Shown here in pieces: positions 32,905 to 44,500 of a stretch of DNA of 64,000 nucleotides. The position numbers and the translations under genes are program-made. Numbering within the stretch: the stretch's first letter is position 1; each line of letters starts with the position of its first letter. The DNA lies in the NCBI GenBank assembly GCA_026182355.1, contig JAPFBL010000002.1, positions 186,001 to 250,000 on the forward strand, in the 5' to 3' direction. The stretch comes from Hermatobates lingyangjiaoensis (lineage: Eukaryota > Arthropoda > Insecta > Hemiptera > Hermatobatidae). The notes under the pieces were generated by a model, which was given only the letters and a program-made list of their open reading frames with translations, had not been told where the DNA came from and did no database searches.

Positions 32905-35385
32905 AATTAAAACTGCATATATTCTTATTGTTATAAATAATATTACTAAAAGTAACAATAATGTTATTTTTATTTATAACATTATAAAAATTTTTATTTT
33001 GTTATTGTTTGTAAATTATAATAGTAATAATTAGAGTAGGAGGTTCGCCTTGAAGTGCGGGGGCATTCCTTCATTCTCGATTATTACGTCAATATGTATC
33101 GATAACAAGGAATTAGGCCGTCTCGTTTGACATACTGAAGGTAGAAGGTTATCCGAAGGAAATTGATTCAAACGGTTTGATTTTCTGTTCCACAACCGTG
33201 CATTTTTAAAAGGGAATTAAATGCAGTGATTTTAGTGACGATTTCTTGGTGTGCAAAAGAGATATTAAATACCTCACTGATTTATTCTGTTATTCAATAA
33301 TTTAAATCTGCAATCACAAGGTGATAATAAAGGCCTCACTAAGGAATAATCTGATATCTGTAATTGCATAGAGAAGTTATGTTTCTTCTAAGAAAAAACT
33401 GGGTATTGGAATTTGTCTTATTTTCCAAGTCTTAAACTGCAAAACTGATGTCACCTGGCACTTCTATAGTAGATCACGATCTCTTGACTTATTGTAACGA
33501 TTTGAAATATCTGCAGCAGGATATGACTGCAAATATTTTTTTTGCAGTCATATCTTGCTGCATATTTAAATAAACTATAAAACTTAAAAAAAGATAGAAG
33601 ATGCAAAAATCTTATAAATATTGAAATACCACAGTGGGTGCTGAATCCATTTACTTATGTTGTGCAAGTAACACTAATCTCATAATTCAAGAAAACTTAA
33701 TGCTGCAAAGCAATTTTAATTTGAAGTCATGCTTCAAAAATCGTTTGAGGATTTTTGGTTTCAGATAGATATCCTAATTTGTAGGAGGGAATTAAACATT
33801 ACATCCTTGCTTTCCCATGATCTTACATGACCGAACGCGGATATAATGCAGTTTCTAAACTTCTTTCTAAGTAAAAAAAAAAAATCTGTAAATTGTAAAA
33901 ATAGCAGAGCAGACAGATTCTGCATTCACGATTTTTTTTTAATATTGCCGGGTTTTTTCCTAACCACATTTCTATGATATAAAGACAGTAAAAATAACGA
34001 ATTCCCTGGAGACATACTGGAGGCAATAACATAATCTAACAACTGAATCTGTATATTAATGTACTAAATATATAGCTATATTTTAAGAAAAAACACAACC
34101 TTTCCACCTCGTAGGTCATACTCAGATAGAAGAAAATAATATAAAATTAAATAAAACGTCGAAAAAGAATTAAGAAAATACAAAAATAAAATTATTACGT
34201 GGACAGTTCAAACATAGACAGTAACCGTTGATAACTTCACGTCACGCCAGCACCTCTCCAGTCGCTATGCACAAAAAGAGCTTGAACCTGCCAGATACTG
34301 GTCATAATGAGTATTCCAATAGAGATGTAGACAAGGATGTCGTAAACAAATGGACAGGTGACAAAGCAGAACAAATGCTTTATAATATTACTATATTATA
34401 TATTAGGAATTAGGCTGTCTCGGTTGTTAAAATATTAACAACCAAGGAATGGTTTCAGGTACATATATAGAATAATAATATTCTATGGGTGAAACGATAA
34501 CACTGCTTTATCATTCGTTTACCTGTATGTCCACCCAATACAAACAAGCTTGTGTTTTTTCTTATAATATAGTTATAGTTAGTCCGTTAATATACAGTTT
34601 CAGTTGTTAGGTTGTGCTATTGATTCCAGAAAGTCCTAAAAACTTTGTTATTTTTACTGCCTTTACATCATTCAAAAGTGGTTAGGAAAAAAGAGAAATT
34701 ATTCAAACAGTTCGTGAATGCAGAATCTGGCTATTTAACAATGTATGCTTGGATGAAGATCTGCTGCCAATTTATGCCAATTGTAAAAGGGAGATTGGAG
34801 ACGACTTTTAAGCAGCATCGATCCTAGAGTGAGTGAGTGATTACAAGCCAATGTCATCCATCTCATAAGAAGTTAACGTCTCTTGTCTTGACCGAAGGGC
34901 TTCAGTATTTCGTTAACCTTTGGTTAGTTCTTTGTTAGTGAGTAATTGTCTCAAGTTATGAAGATATTTAGTACCCGGGAATACACCCATTGATAAACAG
35001 TATGTCATATTCTAACAGGAATAAAAGAATATTTATCATGAAAAATATACAAATATTTTATTTAAAATATTCTATCAATAACACAGAAGTATGTAAGTTT
35101 CAACAACAAAAATAAAGATTATGTAAATTTTTAATTTAAGTATAGTATAATTAATAATGAAATTATAGAGACACAAAAACAAGGGGTACAATCCAACAGT
35201 AAAAAGGGATTAATTTATTGTCTGCATTAATTATCAAAAATAATATAATTTATTCATTATTAAGAATTAATATTCATACACAACAATATTACTTATAGAA
35301 AAACCGTGGCTTTAGGGAACTCATATTGTTAAACAATAAACGCTACGGCTATGAAAGAAACAGGGTGAGTGGGAGTTGAATATGT
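32905..35385. other. Intergenic, up to the HERC4 3' end
   Basis: Holds the 21-bp hairpin at 33513. The ORF at 34645-34827 is somewhat GC-richer but unrecognised. No gene supported. Confidence 0.55.
33513..33561. repeat. Hairpin, 21-bp arms
   Basis: GCAGCAGGATATGACTGCAA+A and its complement (one mismatch) flank 7 bases of T-rich loop. It is outside any gene. Confidence 0.85.
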
Positions 35386-35391
35386 TTTATT
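35386..35391 (-). promoter_or_regulatory. Poly(A) signal AATAAA for HERC4
   Basis: AATAAA on the minus strand, 22 bases beyond the HERC4 stop codon. If used, the 3'UTR is unusually short, around 40 bases. Confidence 0.6.
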
Positions 35392-35412
35392 CGCTAGTAT
35401 AATGGACTGATT

Positions 35413-35565
35413 CTACACGAGAGAGAATCCCTCAGTCTGTTGGATTGCCTGAAGGAGTTTGTAGCGGAGTCTTTCCTTGGTTTGGTATTCAGGTAAATCC
35501 AATAGGTTGAAGCACGTGTGAGCGACAGGCAGGAACTTTTCGTCTTTGGTTGGCTGGATCAAAAT
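35413..35565 (-). CDS. Herc4: HERC4 terminal exon (catalytic cysteine)
   Basis: [19 protein letters not shown], then [18 protein letters not shown], ending GFSLV and TAG. The Cys in [13 protein letters not shown] is the thioester-forming residue. The HECT tail is full length. The acceptor is tattatttttgcag. Confidence 0.96.
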   Translation of the reverse strand: MLIQPTKDEKFLPVAHTCFNLLDLPEYQTKERLRYKLLQAIQQTEGFSLV

Positions 35566-38500
35566 CTGCAAAAATAATATGTAAACATTTGTAATTATTT
35601 TACTCCAGGAATCTCAAACGACCAGCAACAACATTTTTATGTAATAAATTTTCTTCAGATATATCTGCATAAATTTAGAGTAAGTAAAATTTGTAAATCT
35701 CTAAACGTGATACATTAATCCTAATCATGTCTTGTCTATGCTCAAATTCTTTTAAATTTGAGACATCGAGAGTGTTTCTCGATGTTCTAATATTTCTAAA
35801 ATACCTATTTAATGTTCTTTTATTCCCCCGTATATCAACCAAAAAAACTATTCACTTTACAAAGTGTCATATTTTTAACTTTATTTAAGTATAAAAATAA
35901 AAACTTGACCAAAATATAGTTTTCATTTAATTTTAATGTGACTGTCGTGTAGATGTAGTATCAAACATTTTAATACAATATTAATACTAATCATAATATC
36001 AAACTTGTTAACAATCAATTTAGTTTTGGTTTAATTTTAAAATGGTTACTATATGGACCAGCTCATTTCAACGAGGGTAATTTGATTAAAGTGAGACATT
36101 TACTCCCATTCATCATTCTGTCTTTGATTTCCCTGTATATTCTGCATTAATGGCATTAAAGCATTTCAAAACCTTTATGAAATATGATTACGATTATAGA
36201 CTTTAATTACAGGTACTTTTCCAAATATAAAACTGCATTTGATCAACTGCAGCTGTTACTTGACACTTGAAATAAAAAATAATTACAGTTTCCACAAATA
36301 ACCACCAGAGAGTTACTCTCAGTTCTTGCATATTCTGCTAAACGTCTTTTGCCTACTTCTTTTTCATCAAAGAGTTTGTTAAGATGAGTTATATTTTTTT
36401 ATTTTTGCATATATAATGAATGAGAAATATATATGGCGTATTGATTAGTTACAACTTGAAAGTTAAGATATGGAAAAATGCATTTATGTTAGCATTGCTA
36501 TACGTTGTATAGTGGGAAGTATAATGGAATACTTATACTCCGTATCATAACAATCCATGTTATTGGTTACCAACATTTTTTTATTCCTATATTTCTAAAA
36601 AAATTTGGCTCTGACTTTGCACTCCCTACATTTTACACTTTGTTCAAAGATAAAAGATGTGGACTCATACTAAATTTTATCAAAAGAGATATTTATTTTT
36701 AATATATATATAAAAAAAAATGAGACTTTTAGACAAGAAACTTCACAGATTGATATTTGAATAAACTATCATTCACTTTGATAGTTTCAATAAACTATTT
36801 ATGAAAATAATAACTCCTGGTTTGAAATATATGTAAAATAACCAAATATATGCACTAGAAAGGATCTCCCATAGAAATGTTTGAATATATCTGACAAAAA
36901 ATAATTGCTTTCTTGAAATATGTACAAGGAAATAATAGGATCACCATAAAGTTATCAACCTTAGCTTTTGGAAATTTCCTTAACAAATATCACATCCTTG
37001 AAAGTGCTGAAATTTCCTTAAATTAAGGGAAGTTACAACCCTGCTTCTGGCACCCCCTGGAATGATGTCCCGCACGAGGGGGGGGGGGGGGGGAGAGTAC
37101 CCCTGGTTGGGAATCCTTGATCTATGGGGATAGCTCACGTCTTATGCAGCGAATGTGAACATATTCATGACGTCTATTCATAAGCACAGATCGTAACTTT
37201 CAAAATATTATTTTTTGTTTGTAAACAACACTCTGTATTTCTGTTTCTGTATCACCACATTGGTTTCACATTAACAATCCATATTCTAAATTTTAATAAT
37301 TTTGTATTATATTTTTATAATTTTTTATTAAATATAATTATTTTATTAAATTAATTATATTTTTATAATTCTATATTTATATAATATTTCTATTATTTTC
37401 TATGCATAAACTCTAAAGTGCAATTTGCTTCAGAAGATTTCTCATGGATTTATTTCAGTCACCAACCCGATGTATAAAATGAGTAGTGTTTGCAACAAGT
37501 AAGTTTGTCATTATTCAGAGGAATATTTAAAATTTGGTTTCATATCTGCAGTTTATGATAAACGGTTACCTCTCTGCCTCTTATCCAAACCTGTTCAAAA
37601 ACAGTTTTAACCAGCTTAAGAACATATATTTCCATTTTTATCATAAATATCGTAAAGTTTCGGTCCTAAAAGTTTTTGAAATAAATAAATTGATATTTTC
37701 TAATTGAACGATCAAATTCCGATGTGCCCTAAATTCTTGAAATTAACATATTAACATCAGGTTTAAATTGTTAAATTCAGTTATGCTCCAGCTGTCCCAA
37801 CATTGTTTCCCATTTCATGCGAAATTTCCTTATTGACAAAGGCTTTAACTTTGATAAATTTGTTTAATGCATTTCTTCATAGAGTAAAGAAATAAATACA
37901 ACTACGCCAATTGATGTACTCATATTAATTAATGGATGAACAAACCTTAACAGCTTTCATTCCTTCAATAGGAATTCTATCAGTACCAGTAAGAAAAACA
38001 AGAAACTTCTTCTTATCTTCAAAAGACAACTCGTGGAAGACTTCCCAGAACAGTCTGATAGTATGATGGCTGCTGGTGTACCCACCAGCATATTCAGCAA
38101 CATTTTCAAACACTTCCCAGTTGTAGTTTTCATTACCTAAAATATTTGTAAGGAGTTACAAGTTGTTAAAATAATATTGGAGAAATCATAGTTTATTTTA
38201 AAGAAATACATACTCTGTACACACGGCAGAAAATAACACTAATCTTTTTTAAACAGTCTGTTATCACGAATAGCGAAGTATGAAAAAAAAGGATTCAACA
38301 ATTTTAATTTTTAATATAAAATACTTACAATACAAAATTGTTAAGAGAAATAATAATTGTTTAGAGGGGTAGGTTAGCTCAGTGGTTAATGTACTCACCT
38401 CTGAACTGGTTGGTCCGGGGTTCGATACCCACCTGGCCCTCGATTTATTCACACGGGAGGTTAATAAATTTGAGTATGTCGTCCCTTGAAGAGTACGTCC

Positions 38501-41500
38501 CGAGCCTGTACGATGTCAGGTACTCGTTAAAGATCCCTACTCTAAATGCACTTGAGTTAGACAAAATTTAGTACTCCCAATGTAGAATCACCGATCAAAC
38601 AAAAAGACCGTAAAAGGCTTTAGTTTAAAAAATAGGAGTTCTTCTAGGAGTTAGTTTAAAAAATAAAAAATAAATGGTAATACGATATTACTCAATAAAA
38701 ATGTTGAGTTACTATGATGCAGTACATACATTCATAGTAATTTAAAAACAGTAAGTTAATGTGCATTAATTAAATAATGAATAGCATATTTACCAATGAT
38801 TACGGCCATGAGTTCATGAGGTTGGAAAAGTTTAATAACATTACTGCCACAGACGTTGAGGAAGGCATCTTTAAAAGCTCTGAAATGGACGTCAATACTG
38901 GTATTGAGAACAAAGTCAACGTAGAGATCAACATAGTCCTTTCTGCAATAAACAGATTCTCAATACTGATAAATATACTCATGTAAACAAAATGTTCAAA
39001 GGACTAACTTGTTGCTGTTAGTAACGGATATTTCAGAGCCGTTCGGTTTCAAAGGTGTAGTCCTTATTTCCCCAAACACATCCCTGGTAACTTCAAATTT
39101 AAGGCAGAACACATCCTCTATATCATCACCTTCATAGTCCAAAAGAGATTGAAGACCCCTGCAAAAAATTGTAGAATGAACTTCAGACGAAAAAGAATCG
39201 TTTAAGAATCATTTTACAAGGTTCAACTCCATAAAAATGTAGAGAAAAATTATATTGTTCCATTTAATGCACTAAGTACAATGTAATAGTGAAAATTACT
39301 TTCGATATCTTTAGGAAGAAATCAATACTGATATAAATAAAATATAACAAGAATGTAATTACTTAGCATCAACTATGAGGAAATTGAAGGTCAAATAAAG
39401 CCCCTGTAGACAGTGGTGTAGCACTACTTTTGCTTCCCGAGGAGGTCGTAAGATCCCCCCCCCCCACCTACCACACTGACCATTGATAATCGGTTTACCT
39501 TCAAAATTCCAGAATGTCTTCAAAAAATTATTTTCATAGAATTACAATCAAGGATCTATTTTAGACTTCTGTTATTAATCTCTGATTTTCATCTTACTGC
39601 AGTATTCGTAAATATATATAACAAGATTTCACATAAACACTTGATATAACAATCAATGATCAAACCACAATATGAAATGGGGAAAAAAGACTAAGATCTT
39701 TCAACCACAACAAGCGGTGTTCGTCAGAGTCAAAAACCCAACTGAAACACTAGATGCAGAAACATCTGGCGAGTGGTTGAAAAGAGTGGTATTTTAAAAG
39801 GGTGAAAGTGCAAGAAAGAACAAATCCCTCTCAGGACATTTTTCCTTTCCTGCACTTTCACCCTTTTAAAATACTACTCTTCCCTCCCACTCTTTTCAAC
39901 CGCTCACCAGATGTTTCTGTATATAGTGTTTCAGTTGGGTTTTTGACTCTGTCAAAGACCGCTTGTTGCGGTTGAAAGATCTTAGTATTTTTTCCCCATT
40001 TCATATTGTGGTTCGATCATCGCATACATATATGGACATCATAAAAGAAAACGATAGATTTTTCATCACAAAAACCTACAATTCAAATCTTAAAAAAATC
40101 GTTAAATTAAATTAACTGTCCACGCAAAGAAATATAATAAACTTGCAACTCTTAAAAAACCAATTTTGAAAAATCCGTTTAAAAACAATATTATACACAT
40201 AAAACACAAAAACAATCACAACCTTGAAAACTCCTTTTGGTATAAAATTTCAGATTTGTTTGGTAGTTTTTTATTTTTTTTTTCAAATTTTTTTAAGAGA
40301 ACATTAGTTTTTTTAACCCCTCACAATGCCGCTCTCTGGCCCGTGCCGCTTGCTGTCCCCTCCTTGCTATACCACTGCCTCTAGATGACTCTTCTAGGAA
40401 ATATTGACTCAGTTGATGGTCATTGAGAAGAAACCCATGTCTCCTAGGAAATTGACAAAAGATCGGATAGGTCCTTTCCGCGTCCAAGGCACAAATTGTT
40501 ATGGTTGTTATGAAGTAAAGCTTCACATAAAAAAAATATGAATTGATTCTTCAGAAAAGATGCTTTACGTAAACAATAACCCAATTTTACTATCACCTTC
40601 ACCTGACTGTTGCTGAAATTAATCAAATTATATTTAAGTAACCTGTTACGATCTTTCACATTACATACTAGCAGATTTTACTCTGAGACATAACAAAGAT
40701 ATTAAAATCCCCAGAAAAAAGAAACTAAAATTAGCCAAAATTAAAATTGAGTGTATGATACACACGCAGAATCAGTTGTTACTATTATAATAACACAATA
40801 CTAGAGATGCAAGTCATGCAGATCTTCCCTAACCACCATGTTTTCTTCAATTTTTTTTTTATTTTATTTGATATTTTCCTGATTTACACTTTATTACATT
40901 GGTGAAATTAAGAATTCTAAGTTAATTAATAGTCATTGTTTCCATCGTATGCACAATATAGACTTTCATGTTTAGTGATATTATAGGGGAGAAAAGTTTG
41001 GCTCATTTGTTATTTGACACCAATTTTAGTTAAAGGTGAGCAACATAACCAGATTAATAGTAAATGTTAACAATTATTTGTTCTAAATTTCATTTATATA
41101 TACATCCTTTTACCCATAAGTATAAACAATAATATTCTTATTTTATATGACATTTAATAAAAAGAATTCAAATTTACTAAAATTTAGCTTAGATTTTATT
41201 AAGAGAAATTACAAAATTTCATTACATACATATACAGAATATGTATACAAGGAAAACAAGCATTGTAGAAAAACTGTAAAAAGAAATTTCTATTTTTTGA
41301 TAACCTATAGGATACCCCGGTTGGCTGTAAGTATAACACACATTTCATTAGAATATGACCTTATTATCACACTCGTCAGAAATGTTGAACTCAGAAAAAA
41401 ATTTCGATCAAAATACTTTGAAATTATTGTTAAATAACCGGCTTTAAAAATCATATAAAAAATCAAAATTGGTTGTAACTATACGTGAACTACAAAGAAC

Positions 41501-44500
41501 ATATTGCTGAAGTAGATAGTTGGAGTTTTCTTTCCAAAAAGTTGCAAGCAAAAGTTGCAGACAAGCGTCTTATGTCTGCAGCAATACTAAAGCTCTATTT
41601 CTAGTCATATAGCAATGTGGGGTGTAGAGTAGACATTACTGACCTGGCAAGAGAAGGCGAGAGAGAAAGAAGGTCTTCAAGTTGAACAGGCTCATTAAGC
41701 AGCTTCTTATACAAAGCTAGCGGGAATGGCAAGCTTATAATCGTGAAATTGTAAATCGCCAACCCACATATTAAACCTAAAAATCAACCATCAAAGTATT
41801 ATCAACCAGGGATTTTACACTGGCTTAGTGTCCCTTATTTAAATTTACTCGTATGTCCATGCAAAAGAAGCGGTATGTTTGTAAAGTTGTACCATCCACT
41901 ATTACGATGGTTCACGTATTGTCTGGACTCGAAATCGCCGTTTCCGTTTTAATGATTCCCCAAAATTGAAATATGTACTCCTATATATTTCCAGGATGAC
42001 TGGTACTGAATGGACCGAGGATTGCATACTAGTCAATGGGCCAAGGATTGCATACTAGTGAATGGGCTGAGGATTGCATACTGGTGAATGGGCCGAAGAT
42101 TGCATACTAGTGAACGGACCGAGGATTACAAAACAAGCTGTTTGCCGGGGCGAGAGATTGACAATTGTTATGCCTCGGGAGATTCAGTTCTTTCAGCTTG
42201 AATGATTTAATAACCAAGACGAAAGAGGGGTTTTAAATATTTTAGCCATCATGAGAAATAACAATATGATCTATCGCAGAAAGTGTCCCATCCATCTGTT
42301 TTTCCCGGTCACTCTCGTTTTTTTTCAGAATTCTGAAAATTCTGAACTTCAGAGGGATATTTGTTTTATCCAAATATCCCTCTATTTTTGATAATTTTGT
42401 CGATGGTAAAATTAATAAAATATCTTCACATTTTAAAATGTGAAATCAGTAGAAATTAGTTGTTATTGAATTCTACAGGATAAAGTTAGGCAATATACAC
42501 AGCAAGTCAAATGGTTGTATGTGAAAAAGCGAACAAACCTACAGAAACGAATAAAATACCGAAAGGTATTAAAAAGATGTAGGAAGAAAAACGTAAATTA
42601 AAAAGAAAGAACTAAGTTCACTGAACTTTGAAAATTAACTAGGAACAAGTTAAAAGTGCGAAAATGAACTTAGTAAGAAACTAAAAAAAATTGAAGGAAC
42701 AGTAGAAAAAGGCACAATTCTGAAGAAATGGAAACGTAAGGAATTAGAAGGGATAAGAAAATGGAACAGTGACTATTAATAATGGAGATTAAGACTAAGA
42801 ATAGAGACTATTAAGTGACGGAATGGAGTATAATACGGAAAAAAATCATAGAAGTTCTATAAAAGGTTGTACAAGGAATAGGGAACGTCTCAAAAGAAAA
42901 ATACATGCAAGATAAGACCAATACGGAAGATGAAAGCGAAAATGATGAAAGCCAGATGGTACTATTAGCAGAATTATAGGCAGCTATCAAAGCATAAAAC
43001 AAAGGAAAACTGGAAGGTACGGAGAAATGACTATATCACATCAGAAGGAGAAAGGATGGCTAGAGCACTCTAGCGGCTATATAAAAAATGTTTAACGGTA
43101 ACGATCAACAGTATGGCTTGAATCAGACTTGATGGGACTGTACAAGAAGGTAAACGCTAAAGATAAACATATAGACCAATGAACTTATTGACACCTATAT
43201 AAAAAGTAACCATGGTTATAATAAATAAAATAATAGAAAAAAAACTTGAAGAAAATGCCTGTGAAGAACAAATAGGATTAAAATGAAATTCTCGTTTTGT
43301 GATAGTATAGTAATAATGCAATAATTATGTAAAACAGCAAGAGAGTATTTCGGACGTACGCTTTGAACGAAATGTGCGAAATTTCACTTGATGGATGATG
43401 AGCCTTCGATAGTGGATTTACTTCAACAATCCTATCACATTGAAAGTAAAAAATATAAATCTGACGTATGTCAAACTCATCGAAAGGATATACACACAAG
43501 CAACAGCAAGAATCACAACTAAAGAAAAGAAGGAAAGAATGGGACTGAGATAAGAGGATATTCCATCGGTCAAAATATTAACACTATTTTAGACAGGTTG
43601 TTTTACTTTGACAACCTGGATTAGTGCCAGAAAGAAACTAACATAAATGGAAGGATATATGCATATTGTTAGTACCACGGAGGATGGTAAATGTCACATT
43701 ATTATAAGAATTCGTCATATATTGTGAATCATTGTTGTAGACGCCCAACCGGTATCTGATTCACCAGAACCAACCAGTGAACGATGTACGAAGTATGACG
43801 GATTTCTAGAATAATACAAGTATGATAAATGGAAGAATACTCTTCCATGATATAGTTCTGATTTCAGATAACTTGGAAAAAATGCAGGAAATGGGCTATG
43901 AATTAAGCACCGAAAGTAAAAATGGGTCTTAAAATTATCAGAAAATGATCATAATTCTAAAGAAATGGAGATATAAGCAATTAGAAGGGATAAGAAAGTA
44001 GATAGCTATTAAGAACATTGACGGAGTGGAGTATACAGGGAAAAAATCATAGAAGTTTTCTGGAAGGTTGTACAAAGAATAGTGAACGTCTCAAAGGAAA
44101 AATACATACAAGATAAGACCAACATGGAAGTGATGAGAATAAGTAGTAAAAGAACAATCGAAGCACCATAGATGGAAAAAAGATTGAAGAGTAGACGAAT
44201 ACATATATTTAGGAAGATGGAAAAACTAATGTGGAGGCACAATGGATGAAGTCCAAAGAATGATATAGTATGGAGCACTTCGAACAGGTATTAATATATA
44301 TAAATCAGACGCTGACATACAAAAGAAAGTTAAGCTGTGGTACAGAACAGTCCTTCCAGTTGTCACCTCTGTATGCTAAACTTGGAGATCATAAAAAATA
44401 GTAAATAGAGTAACAGTCCATGTAAGGAAAATGCAGAGGTATGCTTGGTTTTGACAAAGTGACTAATTTTAAAACAAAAATTACAGTATAGAGCCTTTAA

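Larger units (their letters stand above)
39411..40377. mobile_element. Non-autonomous hAT element containing a nested PLE pair
   Basis: Termini CAGTGGTGTAGC (39411) and GCTATACCACTG (to 40377) are inverted repeats. The flanking 8 bases are CCTGTAGA (39403-39410) and CCTCTAGA (40378-40385), a hAT-type 8-bp duplication with one mismatch. GC-rich C-tracts lie just inside both ends. The PLE inverted pair at 39617-40025 accounts for over a third of the length and must have inserted later. Confidence 0.75.

Noticed and set aside
34645..34827. 60-residue ORF before the HERC4 3' end
   Set aside because: No recognised domain and no convincing splice sites.
38366..38440. tRNA gene
   Set aside because: The A and B boxes are present but the arms do not all pair, and the sequence continues into a repeated body, so it is a SINE head.
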